Notes: generated by a model from the letters alone, not told the origin. DNA of 40,305 nucleotides from Timonella senegalensis JC301 (GCF_000312125.1 NZ_HE978642.1:205708-246012), one strand, 5' to 3'; counted from the stretch's first letter, positions 26,919-35,204 are shown. Numbers and translations are program-made.

Positions 26919-28094
26919 GTGACTACGCTCGAACAGACTCCCCAGACGCCCGTGCTGCCTCCGCTTCGTATAGGTAAGCACACAGTTGAGACCCCCGTGG
27001 TCTTGGCGCCCATGGCTGGCGTGACCAACACTGCGTTCCGCCGGTTGTGCCGCGAGAACGGCGACGGGTTGTTCGTGGCTGAGATGGTCACGAGTCGTGC
27101 GTTGGTCGAGCGCAACGAGGAATCGATGCGCATCATCTCGTTCGAGGACTTCGAAACCCCACGCTCCGCTCAGGTGTACGGAGTGGACCCTGCCACTGTT
27201 GGCGCCGCCGTCAAGCTCATCGTGAGCGAAGACCGTGCCGACCACATCGACCTGAACTTTGGCTGCCCCGTTCCTAAGGTCACGCGTAAGGGCGGCGGCT
27301 CCGCGCTGCCGTGGAAGACCGAGCTTTTCACACGCATCATCGATGCGGCGGTCTCCGCTGCTGCGCCCTACGACGTTCCCGTCACCATCAAGATGCGCAA
27401 GGGCATCGATGACGACCACATTACGTACCTTGAGGCCGGCCAAATCGCCGAGCAACTGGGCGTGGACGCTGTCGCACTGCACGCGCGCACCGCCGCCGAG
27501 CACTACTCGGGTACCGCGGACTGGTCCGCAATTAAGGCGCTCAAGGAGGCGGTCACCACGATCCCAGTTTTGGGTAATGGAGACATCTGGTCCGCCGAGG
27601 ATGCGCTGCGCATGGTCGAGGAGACTGGCTGTGACGGCGTCGTTGTGGGGCGCGGCTGCCAGGGGCGTCCGTGGCTGTTCGCGGACCTGACCGCTGCGTT
27701 TGCCGGGCGTCCGGAACGCATCAAGCCGGGCCTGCGCCACGTTGCCGACACGATTTACCGCCACGGCGAGTACATGGTCGACTTCTTTGGCGACGAGGGC
27801 CGCGGTATTCGTGACCTGCGCAAGCATATGGCCTGGTACCTCAAGGGTTACGCTGTGGGCGGCGACGCCCGCAACGGCCTAGCACTCGTGGACTCCCTGG
27901 CGGACCTTCGCGAGAAGTTGGACCGCCTTGACTTGGACGCGCCGTACCCAGGTAAGGACGCGGAGGGGCAGCGCGGTCGCGCAGGTTCCCCCAAGCGCCC
28001 CCACCTGCCGGAGGGCTGGCTGGACTCGCGCGAGTTGAGCGACGAGTTCCGCGTCAAGCTTGCCGAGGCAGAGTTGAGCGTTTCGGGCGGCTGA
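26919..28094 (+). CDS. dusB: tRNA-dihydrouridine synthase DusB
   Basis: A 391-residue FMN-dependent tRNA-dihydrouridine synthase. APMAGVTNTAFRRLC opens the TIM barrel, the catalytic cysteine is Cys116 in NFGCPVPK, and DAVALHARTAAEHYSG and VLGNGDIWSAEDALRM are the flavin- and phosphate-binding blocks. The helical C-terminal domain (RKHMAWYLKGY) recognises tRNA. The first 20 residues are not conserved. The GTG start has no strong ribosome site. glyS-...-dusB-...-dgt order is conserved in actinobacteria, with the lipoprotein pair and the starch island inserted between them. Confidence 0.95.
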   Translation: MTTLEQTPQTPVLPPLRIGKHTVETPVVLAPMAGVTNTAFRRLCRENGDGLFVAEMVTSRALVERNEESMRIISFEDFETPRSAQVYGVDPATVGAAVKLIVSEDRADHIDLNFGCPVPKVTRKGGGSALPWKTELFTRIIDAAVSAAAPYDVPVTIKMRKGIDDDHITYLEAGQIAEQLGVDAVALHARTAAEHYSGTADWSAIKALKEAVTTIPVLGNGDIWSAEDALRMVEETGCDGVVVGRGCQGRPWLFADLTAAFAGRPERIKPGLRHVADTIYRHGEYMVDFFGDEGRGIRDLRKHMAWYLKGYAVGGDARNGLALVDSLADLREKLDRLDLDAPYPGKDAEGQRGRAGSPKRPHLPEGWLDSRELSDEFRVKLAEAELSVSGG

Positions 28095-28117
28095 TGCGAG
28101 GCCAGCGCGGCCCATTA

Positions 28118-28136
28118 TTACCGTGCTCAGCGGTAA
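28118..28136 (+). terminator. Weak hairpin after dusB
   Basis: TTACCG and CGGTAA form a 6-bp stem with a 7-base loop just after the stop. It has no T run. Confidence 0.35.
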
Positions 28137-28243
28137 ACACAACACACGGCATGATCGTTAGGTTCCCGTAACCCTCTGCAAGCGATTTTTGGCTATTCCG
28201 CCGGTACGCTGGCAGAAAACTTGCACGTAGTACGGGAATTTTC

Positions 28244-29695
28244 ATGACTCTTCGTAAGACACTTGCCTCAGCCGCTGCCGTCACCATGGTTGTCGCGTTG
28301 GCAGCTTGCTCACAGGCTCACAAGGATGAGCCCAGCGCACCCCCGGCAGACGTGGGCCTCAACCTCTTCCAATGGCCGTGGACCGCGATCGAGGCTGAAT
28401 GTCAGACGATTGCGGACAACGGCGTCACATGGATCATGACGTCCCCGCCGCAGGAACACATCCAGGGCGACGCGTGGTGGACCAGTTACCAGCCGGTGAG
28501 CTACAAGCTCGAGTCCAAGCTAGGTACACGTGACGAGTTTGGCCAGATGGTCCAGACCTGCGGTGACGCGGGCGTGGACGTGGTGGCTGACGCCGTGGTC
28601 AACCATATGACCGGCCAGGAAAACCCCGGCACAGGCACGGGCGGTACCGCGTACGAGCACTACGACTATCCGGGCATATACTCCACGGACGACTTTCACC
28701 ACTGCGACGCCGCGAACGGCGACATCACCAACTATCAGGACCGGAACGAGGTCCAGAACTGCGAGTTGGTGAATCTCGCGGACCTGAAGACCGAGTCCGA
28801 GCACGTGCGCACTACGCTCAAGGCCTACCTTGACGATCTGCTTTCACTCGGTGTGGCCGGGTTCCGCATTGACGCGGCCAAGCACATGCCCGCCGTAGAC
28901 GTGGCGGCGATCGTCGCAGACTTGCCTGAAGGTACGCGCGTGATCCAGGAGGTCATCCGAGCGGCCGGTGAGCCGATTACTCCCGAGGAATACCTCGAGG
29001 CCGGCGATGTCCTGGAGTTTTCGTGGGGCAAGGATATATCCAGCCTCAAGGTTGGCTCGACGTTCTCCGCGTTCTTCAACGCGGGCACCACGTCCGCCTA
29101 CGCTCCCAGCGAGAAGTCCTATACGTTCGTGGAAAACCACGACACCGAACGCGGCAACAGGGCGATCACGTACAAGGACCCGCAGTACGAGGTGTTCACA
29201 GCGCTCATGTTGGCTAGCCCTTACGGCACCCCGATCCTGTACTCCGGCTATGCCTTTGCTGATCGGGACGCCGGCCCTGCTAAGAACTTTGCCACGGGCC
29301 AGTTGATGGAGGTCACGTGCACGGAACGCACCGGCCCAACGCAGACTTACCTCGATGGAGAGTGGACCTGCCAGCAGCGCTGGCCAACCCTGGTCAACAT
29401 GATCCAGTGGCGCACGGATGCCGGGGACGCGGCGGTCACTCAGGAATGGTCTGAGGAAGATGGCCTCTCCTTTGCCCGCGACGGCCGCGCGTTCATCGCC
29501 GTGAACAGGGGAGCGGAGCCGCTCACCGGGACGTGGGACACTACTCTTCCCCCGGGCGAGTACTGCGACGCCGGCGCCGGTGAGATCCTCACGACCTGCG
29601 AGACTCCGACCCTCACAGTGGGTAAGGACGGCGCCCTGACGGGCACGATCGCGCCCTACTCAGTCCTGGCCACGTCCGTCTCGTTTAGGTCCTGA
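28244..29695 (+). CDS. Secreted lipoprotein alpha-amylase (GH13)
   Basis: A 483-residue GH13 alpha-amylase anchored as a lipoprotein (signal ending VALAAC). Region I is VVADAVVNH, region II GFRIDAAKH with nucleophile Asp210, region III VIQEV with Glu236 and region IV FVENHD with Asp300, the complete catalytic set. The opening GLNLFQWPWTAIEAEC and the loop arrangement match the animal/Streptomyces-type amylases. It cuts internal alpha-1,4 bonds of starch outside the cell and supplies maltodextrins to the MalEFG system encoded downstream. The N-terminal tail after Cys22 is short and polar. There is no carbohydrate-binding module. Confidence 0.93.
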   Translation: MTLRKTLASAAAVTMVVALAACSQAHKDEPSAPPADVGLNLFQWPWTAIEAECQTIADNGVTWIMTSPPQEHIQGDAWWTSYQPVSYKLESKLGTRDEFGQMVQTCGDAGVDVVADAVVNHMTGQENPGTGTGGTAYEHYDYPGIYSTDDFHHCDAANGDITNYQDRNEVQNCELVNLADLKTESEHVRTTLKAYLDDLLSLGVAGFRIDAAKHMPAVDVAAIVADLPEGTRVIQEVIRAAGEPITPEEYLEAGDVLEFSWGKDISSLKVGSTFSAFFNAGTTSAYAPSEKSYTFVENHDTERGNRAITYKDPQYEVFTALMLASPYGTPILYSGYAFADRDAGPAKNFATGQLMEVTCTERTGPTQTYLDGEWTCQQRWPTLVNMIQWRTDAGDAAVTQEWSEEDGLSFARDGRAFIAVNRGAEPLTGTWDTTLPPGEYCDAGAGEILTTCETPTLTVGKDGALTGTIAPYSVLATSVSFRS

Positions 29696-29769
29696 TTCTC
29701 AGCGGTTCTGGCTGGCTCACAGCGGCACGTGCGCGGCTTCGGGCGATTTCTAGTGGTCGTTGCAACACT

Positions 29770-29794
29770 GCGAAGGGCTGGCCAGCCCGATCGC
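29770..29794 (-). terminator. Terminator-like hairpin after the decayed lipoprotein gene
   Basis: GGGCTGG and CCAGCCC form a perfect palindrome flanked by GCGA and TCGC. It shares its arms and the following CACTAG with the aglA terminator at 30571 but lacks that hairpin's central 17 bases, so the two have a common origin. Confidence 0.6.
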
Positions 29795-29795
29795 A

Positions 29796-30309
29796 CTAGA
29801 AGCTGCAGTCTCTCTCGAGGTAGTTCGCTGAAGCGGTATCGTCCCCTTCTCCAAACGGATTCACGCGCTGCTCTAGAAAGGCGGCGTAGTCGGGAAAAGA
29901 CTGCGAAACGGAAAGTTTGGCGAACACCTCTAGGGTCTCAACAGCGGCGTTGACGCGGTCGGTTTCGCCCGCTCGATAAGCCGTCCTCGTAGATGATCCC
30001 GTACTGCTGGTCCATTGGCAGCGTGGTAGCGCCCTGAAGTGAGTCGATCGGGGCCTGCAAGTCTTGGAGAGAATCGGGTTCGGGTAGTTCCGTGCCATCT
30101 GGGAACGCCAGTACACGAAACGCGGCCTTGGTCTCCGTATCCCGTTGCTCGCTGGCCTGGGCCAAGTTCTTCTCAAGTGCCGCGATCGCCTCTTGGACCT
30201 GGGGCTCTTCTGCTCGGAGGCAATGGCCTCATTGTCGATCGCCATGCAGCCCCGTAACTAGCGAGGCTAATGCACACATTCCAACAGGTAGAGCGATTCA
30301 CTTCTTCAC
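29796..30309 (-). pseudogene. Decayed lipoprotein gene (one nonsense codon, three frameshifts)
   Basis: Reading the minus strand from GTG 30309 (GAGGAG lies upstream): codon 4 is TGA (30300-30298). The next codons read IALPVGMCALASLVTG, a signal peptide. A shift near 30250 puts the lipobox cysteine in frame (LVTGC then MAIDNEAIASEQ). A shift near 30202 leads to PQVQEAIAALEKNLAQASEQ through to QQYGIIYEDGL, and a third near 29975 leads to AGETDRVNAAVETLEVF ... NYLERDCSF and the stop TAG. Each piece has natural composition in one frame only, while the alternatives are Arg/Pro/Ser-rich. The original was a lipoprotein of about 170 residues with a helical central part. Function unknown. Confidence 0.75.
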
Positions 30310-30327
30310 ATGCACTTCTCCTCACGC

Positions 30328-30356
30328 ATGATTCTGACCTCTTTGTCCAGAATCAT
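30328..30356. repeat. Inverted repeat upstream of the decayed lipoprotein
   Basis: ATGATTCTG and CAGAATCAT are perfect 9-bp arms with an 11-base loop. It could be part of the old promoter or an operator of the pseudogene. Confidence 0.6.
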
Positions 30357-30436
30357 CCAACGCCAAGACGCTATCCCATCACAGCCAGAACAACAAGGAC
30401 TAGGGAAGTCCTCGTCATCTCAATCGCTCACGTCCT

Positions 30437-30528
30437 GATTATCGACGATTCTGGCTTGCTTCCAGCGCCCGCCGGCGTCCAGCGCCACGCGCGTGGGGCT
30501 GGACGGCGGGGCACAATCGTCGAGAATC
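30437..30528. repeat. Long hairpin bounded by inverted GATT-N2-CGACGATT motifs
   Basis: GATTATCGACGATT (30437-30450) and AATCGTCGAGAATC (30515-30528) pair in 13 of 14 positions. Inside, GCCCGCCGGCGTCCAGC and GCTGGACGGCGGGGC form a second imperfect stem around ACGCGCGT. It looks like a small palindromic repeat element of about 90 bp. The outer motif recurs singly at 24066 and 25800. Confidence 0.6.
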
Positions 30529-30570
30529 TGTGACGTGCCATCCGCGCGGCGCACCCCGTGCTGGAACACA

Positions 30571-30611
30571 GCGAAGGGCTGGTCGGTTCATTGAACCGAC
30601 CAGCCCTTCGC
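30571..30611 (-). terminator. aglA terminator (perfect 20-bp inverted repeat)
   Basis: GCGAAGGGCTGGTCGGTTCA pairs perfectly with TGAACCGACCAGCCCTTCGC around one base. It lies 16 bp after the aglA stop on the minus strand. Confidence 0.9.
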
Positions 30612-30626
30612 ACTAGGCGCTAGCTA

Positions 30627-32417
30627 TCAAGCAGACTTGATCCACACGCAGACGTCAGTTCCCACTGCGCCGTCGACGAGAGGTTCGCTCGAAGCGAGGA
30701 CCTCGGCACCGGCAGGCAGGGCGAACGGAGCGTCAGCGAAGTTCGTGGCCACGATGACGTCGCCGTTTTGGTACGCAATGACCTCGGTCGAAGAAGCGAA
30801 GTCATCGAGCCAAGCAAGCGAACCTAGGCCAATGTTGTGCTCGCTGCGCAGGCGCAGCACGTTCTTGTACAGGTGGAAAGTCGAGTTCGGGTCGGCCTTC
30901 TGCACGTCAGCGGCCACGGCGCGGTAGGTCTCTGGCTGTGGCAGCCAGGACTTGCCGGTGGTGGAGAAGCCGTACGCAGGCTTGTCTGCCTCCCACGCGA
31001 GTGGGACGCGGCAGCCGTCGCGGCCGGCCTCGGTGCGGCCCTTGCGCTCGAACGCAGGGTCTTGGCGGAACTCGTCAGGCATCTCGGTGTGGTCCGGGGT
31101 GCCGAACTCCTCGCCGTTGTACAGGTAGGCGGAGCCAGGAAGGCCGAGCATCTGGAGCGTCGCAGCCTTGGCGCGGCGCAGACCGAGCTCAACGTCAGGC
31201 TGAGGGTCAGTTGCGCGAACACCGTTCGGGTTCATCTCGCGGCCCTCGACCACGGCGGGGAGACCGAGGCGGGTGACGTGGCGGACCACGTCATGGTTCG
31301 ACAGAACCCAGGTGGTTGGTGCGCCTACAACGTCGTTCTCACGAACGGAAGCGGAAATCACGGTGCGCATTGCGGCCGCATCCCACTTGGTGGTGAGGAA
31401 CGAGAAGTTGAACGCCTGCTGCATCTCGTCCTCGCGGACGTACAGGGCAAGGCGGGAGAGAGGCTCAACCCACGCCTCAGCAACCAGGGCTCGGTCGCCG
31501 TCGTACTGCTCCATTACCTCGTGCCACGAGCGGTAGATCTCGTGCACGCCGTCCTGGTCGAACATGGGGCCGGAGTTGCCGCCGCCGTTGGATCCGTCCT
31601 CGTCGGGGGTTCCGTCGGTCTGGACCTGGGTCTTGCCCTCGTCCTTGGTTCCGTCGACCATGCCGGTGGTGCCGTCCCAGTCGGGGAGGCCCTCGGCCTT
31701 GACCATGCCGTGCGCTACGTCAATGCGGAAGCCGTCCACGCCGCGGTCGAGCCAGAATCGGAGGATCGACTTGAAGTCCTCGCGGACCTCCTCGTTCTGC
31801 CAGTTCAGGTCAGGCTGACGAGTGTCGAACATGTGGAGGTACCACTCGGTGTCCTTGACGCCGTCGGCGTCAACGTTCCAACGCTGGTCCACACGAGTCC
31901 ACGCCGGCCCACCAAAGATGGACTGCCAGTTGTTTGGTGGGAGTTCGCCGTTCTCGCCCTTGCCCTCACGGAACATGTAGCGGTCGCGCGCTGCCGAGCC
32001 TGGGCCGGCCTCGATTGCTTCCTTGAACCACGCGTGGTCGTCCGAGGTGTGGTTTGGAACGAGGTCGATGATGACCTTGAGGCCAAGTTTGTGTGCCTTG
32101 GTGGACATCTCGGCAAAATCGTCGAGGTCACCGAAGATCGGGTCGATCTGGCGGTAGTCGGAGACATCGTAGCCGGCGTCAGCCTGAGGCGACTTGTAGA
32201 ACGGTGAGAGCCACAGCGCGTCTACGCCGAGATCAACCAGGTGGTCGAGGCGTTCGGTGATGCCCTTAAGGTCACCGATGCCATCTCCGTTCCCGTCTGC
32301 GAAGGAGCGTGGGTACACCTGGTAGATCACCGCGTTGCGCCACCACTCGGCAGCACCCTCGGTTGCGGGGTGCAGGATGGATGCTGCGGGAGAGGTCGTA
32401 GTCAGGGAGAGGGACAC
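30627..32417 (-). CDS. aglA: GH13 alpha-glucosidase / oligo-glucosidase
   Basis: A 596-residue cytoplasmic GH13 exo-acting glucosidase. It opens with AVIYQVYPRSFADGNGDGIGDL, typical of alpha-glucosidases and oligo-1,6-glucosidases. The catalytic residues are Asp233 (GFRIDVAHG), Glu314 (LVAEAW) and Asp376 (LSNHDVV); NHTSDDHAWF is region I. A Gly/Asp-rich insertion (about 250-285) follows region II. No signal peptide. The GTG start has GGAG at six bases. It is the second gene after malR on the minus strand, 72 bp downstream, so both are probably one operon. Whether it prefers maltose, isomaltose or sucrose cannot be decided from sequence; the symbol follows common actinobacterial use. Confidence 0.92.
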   Translation of the reverse strand: MSLSLTTTSPAASILHPATEGAAEWWRNAVIYQVYPRSFADGNGDGIGDLKGITERLDHLVDLGVDALWLSPFYKSPQADAGYDVSDYRQIDPIFGDLDDFAEMSTKAHKLGLKVIIDLVPNHTSDDHAWFKEAIEAGPGSAARDRYMFREGKGENGELPPNNWQSIFGGPAWTRVDQRWNVDADGVKDTEWYLHMFDTRQPDLNWQNEEVREDFKSILRFWLDRGVDGFRIDVAHGMVKAEGLPDWDGTTGMVDGTKDEGKTQVQTDGTPDEDGSNGGGNSGPMFDQDGVHEIYRSWHEVMEQYDGDRALVAEAWVEPLSRLALYVREDEMQQAFNFSFLTTKWDAAAMRTVISASVRENDVVGAPTTWVLSNHDVVRHVTRLGLPAVVEGREMNPNGVRATDPQPDVELGLRRAKAATLQMLGLPGSAYLYNGEEFGTPDHTEMPDEFRQDPAFERKGRTEAGRDGCRVPLAWEADKPAYGFSTTGKSWLPQPETYRAVAADVQKADPNSTFHLYKNVLRLRSEHNIGLGSLAWLDDFASSTEVIAYQNGDVIVATNFADAPFALPAGAEVLASSEPLVDGAVGTDVCVWIKSA

Positions 32418-32489
32418 TGTCGGCTCCGATCGATGGGGTAGGTGAGGGGTGGAAGCAGCGCTTGTGTGTGCTGCTGCAGATAGTGGGGA

Positions 32490-33563
32490 TTAGCCGTTGA
32501 CAACCTGGTAGGCGGAAATCCTGGCATCGGGTGAGGTTCCCGTTGAGTTGCGCACGATGAGCTCAGGGTGGAACAAAAGCTCCGACTTGGGCGCTGGTGA
32601 GCCCTCGATCATCGCGATGAGTCCGGAGACCGCGGCGTGTGCCATGGCGGACACCGGCTGGCGGATCGTGGTCAGCGGAGGATCCGTGAAACCAATCAGT
32701 GGTGAGTCGTCGTAGCCGATCACCGAGATGTCGTCCGGGACCGAAAGCCTGCGCTGGTGGGCCGCCCTAACGGCGCCGAGCGCCATCAGGTCCGAACCAC
32801 ACACGATCCCGGTGTGCCCGGAGTCAATTAGATCGTTGGCCGCCGACTGTCCGCCTTCCACTGTAAACAGGGAAGTCGCAACGTGCTCGTCGGTGCTCAT
32901 CTGACCGAGATGGGTGCGCAGGGCCTCCTTGAATCCTTCAATCTTGCGCTGCGCGGTGATAAAGCGGCTTGGACCAATTGCGAGGCCGATGCGCTGGTGG
33001 CCCAGCGAGACGAGGTGGCGGACCGCGAGTTCCATAGCGGCGCGGTCGTCGCAGGAGATGAAGGGCGCTTCGATGCCAGAGGCGAACCCGTTCACAAACG
33101 TGAGGGGAGTGCCCTGCGCCCGGAGCTGCTCGTACCGGGCGTGGCTTGCTCGGGTGTCTGCATGCAAGCCCGCTACAAACAGGATTCCGTCCACCGAGTG
33201 CTCCTGGAGCATCTCGATGTACTCGTCCTCGGTAGTGCCGCCGGGGGACTGGGTGCACAGAAGCGGTGTATATCCGCGCTGTGAGAGCAGGCCCTCAATG
33301 GTCTGCGCAAAAGCTGGAAAGACTGGGTTGGACAGCTCCGGGACAACGAGCCCCACGAGTCCTGCGGAACGGTTGCGCAACTTCTCTGGGCGCTCGTAAC
33401 CGAGGACGTCAAGGGCGGCAAGTACAGCTTGACGAGTGTCTGATGCAACGCCCACTTTGCCATTGAGTACGCGTGACACAGTCGCGGTGCTTACCCCCGC
33501 TTGGTCGGCAATATCGGTTAGCCGGGTCTTGCCACCGGTGTTGGTGGTGGTACGTACGGACAC
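32490..33563 (-). CDS. malR: LacI-family transcription regulator of the maltodextrin genes
   Basis: A 357-residue LacI/GalR regulator. The helix-turn-helix RLTDIADQAGVSTATVSRVLNG is near the N-terminus, followed by the hinge (RNRSAGLVGLVVPELSNPVF) and a periplasmic-binding-protein-like ligand domain (FVNGFASGIEAPFISCDD, VIGYDDSPLIGFTDPPLTTIRQP). I chose GTG 33563 because AAGGAGG lies five bases upstream; the frame stays open to 33713, but that extension is unlike the family. Divergent to malE and upstream of aglA, it most likely binds the palindromes in the 373-bp region between it and malE, with a maltodextrin as inducer. The gene name is assigned from context. Confidence 0.9.
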   Translation of the reverse strand: MSVRTTTNTGGKTRLTDIADQAGVSTATVSRVLNGKVGVASDTRQAVLAALDVLGYERPEKLRNRSAGLVGLVVPELSNPVFPAFAQTIEGLLSQRGYTPLLCTQSPGGTTEDEYIEMLQEHSVDGILFVAGLHADTRASHARYEQLRAQGTPLTFVNGFASGIEAPFISCDDRAAMELAVRHLVSLGHQRIGLAIGPSRFITAQRKIEGFKEALRTHLGQMSTDEHVATSLFTVEGGQSAANDLIDSGHTGIVCGSDLMALGAVRAAHQRRLSVPDDISVIGYDDSPLIGFTDPPLTTIRQPVSAMAHAAVSGLIAMIEGSPAPKSELLFHPELIVRNSTGTSPDARISAYQVVNG

Positions 33564-33656
33564 TTGGACCTCCTTGTCACAAAGTTCAGTGCCGGTTGGT
33601 TCTAGGGAAGGGCTTGACTGAGGCGCTCCGCACGAAGTTTTGCTGCAGATCGCGAT

Positions 33657-33770
33657 TTTCTTGCGAGCTTCTTGCAACACGTTGCAAGAAGCCATTCTGC
33701 AAGATTTCTGCAACAGAGTCTAGCCTTAAGCCGCAGAAACGTGGTGTTGAGGGTGGAGTCTTGCAAGAAG
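33657..33770. promoter_or_regulatory. LacI-type operator cluster between malR and malE
   Basis: A 26-bp palindrome at 33667-33692 has perfect 12-bp arms GCTTCTTGCAAC and GTTGCAAGAAGC around AC, a classic LacI-family operator. Around it lie half-sites: TTCTTGCGA (33657), TTCTGCAA twice with an 11-bp period (33695, 33706) and CTTGCAAG (33760). Confidence 0.85.
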
Positions 33771-33837
33771 TCTCTATGTAAAACGCTATTCAGGATCCTA
33801 CCCCCTGATGATCGTTACTTGAAAGTTACTGAAAGAT

Positions 33838-33866
33838 GTTGCAAAAGTTGCAAGCAACTGGATAGT
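33838..33866 (+). promoter_or_regulatory. Candidate malE promoter with overlapping half-sites
   Basis: TTGCAA (33839-33844), a 16-bp spacer and GATAGT (33861-33866) resemble -35 and -10 boxes. TTGCAA recurs at 33848, so the MalR-type half-sites overlap the promoter and would allow repression. Confidence 0.55.
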
Positions 33867-33936
33867 GTTTTGTCATCCCCTCCGGCGGGAACCTCGCCGG
33901 AACAATATCCGAAACTAAAAACTTGGAGAAGATCCG

Positions 33937-35187
33937 ATGCAAAGAGGCATCCCAGCAGTAGCTGCGGCGCTCGGTATGGCACTCGTCCTGTCTGCTTGCT
34001 CAGGCGGTACCACCCCTGAGACTGAGAGCCCAAAGCCAACCACGTCTGAGTCGGAAGCTCCAGAGGTATCTGGCAAGCTCACCGTGTGGGTTGACGAGAC
34101 CCGTATCAACGACTTCAAGGACGTTGTTGCAAAGTTCAAGGCAGACCGCGGTGTTGAGGTCGAGGTAGTTCAGAAGGCTTCGGGCGACATCCGCACCGAG
34201 TTCGTCCAGCAGGTTCCAACCGGTGAAGGCCCAGACGTCATCATCGGCGCCAACGACTGGATCGGCGAATTCGTCACCAACGGTGTCGTTGCTCCAATCG
34301 AGCTCGGCGACAAGGCTGCTCAGTTCTCCGCAGGATCGATCAACGCGTTCTCCTACGAGGGCAAGAGCTACGGCGTTCCTTACGCTGTTGAGTCCATCGG
34401 CCTCGTGCGTAACAACGCACTCGCCAAGGAGACCCCAGCCACCTTCGACGAGCTGATCGCACAGGGCAAGGAGCTCAAGTCCGAGTTCCCAGTCCTCATC
34501 CAGCAGGGTGACCAGGGCGATGCTTACCACCTCTACCCACTGCAAACCTCGTTTGGTTCGTTCGTGTTCAAGCAGGATGAGGCCGGTAACTACACCGACG
34601 AGCTCGCCCTCGGCGGCGCACAGGGCGAGGCATGGGCAAAGTACCTTGCCAAGCTCGGCAAGGAAGGTATCCTCGACGCATCGATCGGTGGAGACCAGGC
34701 CAAGGAAGCATTCTCGGCTGGCAAGTCCGCTTACATGGTGACCGGTCCTTGGTACGCCTCTGAGTTCGTCAAGGAAGGTATGGACATCTCCATCCTCCCA
34801 ATCCCATCCGCTGGTGGCGAGGAATCCCGTCCATTCGCTGGATACCAGGGTGCATACATCTCGGCTAAGTCGCAGAATGCTCTGCTCGCTAACGACTTCG
34901 TTGTTAACTACCTCTCCACCGAAGAAGCCGCAGACCAGATCTACGCTTCCGGTGGACGTATCCCAGCTCTGACCGCGTCGGCTGCAAAGATCACCGACGA
35001 GATCGCCAAGGGTTGGGCGGACGCAGCAGCCAACGGCCTCCCTCAGCCAGGTTCGGCTGCGATGGGTGTCGTCTGGGGCTTCTGGGGCGCAGCACAGCTG
35101 GACATCGCTTCTGGTAAGGCAGCTGACCCAGTCAAGGCATGGGAGACCATGGTGAAGAACATCGAGGACGGCATCAAGAAGGGCTGA
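33937..35187 (+). CDS. malE: Maltose/maltodextrin-binding lipoprotein MalE
   Basis: A 416-residue solute-binding lipoprotein of ABC sugar importers (family 1). The signal ends with lipobox LVLSAC, then a Thr/Glu/Pro linker precedes GKLTVWVDETRINDFKDVVAKFKADRGVEVEVVQ (in parts). PTGEGPDVIIGANDWIGEFV, YGVPYAVESIGLVRN, MVTGPWYASEF and GYQGAYISAKSQNA are MalE-type blocks. GGAG lies seven bases before ATG. It heads malE-malF-malG, behind the operator cluster. High use of preferred codons and the hairpins after it fit the usual excess of binding protein over permease. Confidence 0.95.
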   Translation: MQRGIPAVAAALGMALVLSACSGGTTPETESPKPTTSESEAPEVSGKLTVWVDETRINDFKDVVAKFKADRGVEVEVVQKASGDIRTEFVQQVPTGEGPDVIIGANDWIGEFVTNGVVAPIELGDKAAQFSAGSINAFSYEGKSYGVPYAVESIGLVRNNALAKETPATFDELIAQGKELKSEFPVLIQQGDQGDAYHLYPLQTSFGSFVFKQDEAGNYTDELALGGAQGEAWAKYLAKLGKEGILDASIGGDQAKEAFSAGKSAYMVTGPWYASEFVKEGMDISILPIPSAGGEESRPFAGYQGAYISAKSQNALLANDFVVNYLSTEEAADQIYASGGRIPALTASAAKITDEIAKGWADAAANGLPQPGSAAMGVVWGFWGAAQLDIASGKAADPVKAWETMVKNIEDGIKKG

Positions 35188-35204
35188 CCTTCCTCGCCTC
35201 GCAT

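Larger units (their letters stand above)
30310..30626. other. Non-coding stretch between the decayed lipoprotein and aglA
   Basis: It holds no supportable gene. It contains an inverted repeat (30328-30356), a long hairpin bounded by two GATT-N2-CGACGATT motifs (30437-30528), and the perfect aglA terminator (30571-30611). Confidence 0.7.

Noticed and set aside
26712..27827. Minus-strand reading frame opposite dusB
   Set aside because: Shadow of a conserved gene; composition not protein-like.
30837..32207. Long plus-strand reading frame opposite aglA
   Set aside because: Val/Leu-rich mirror product of the GH13 gene without any domain.
33564..33713. N-terminal extension of malR upstream to 33713
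   Set aside because: The added residues are Cys/Lys/Ser-rich and unlike the family, and AAGGAGG clearly marks GTG 33563.
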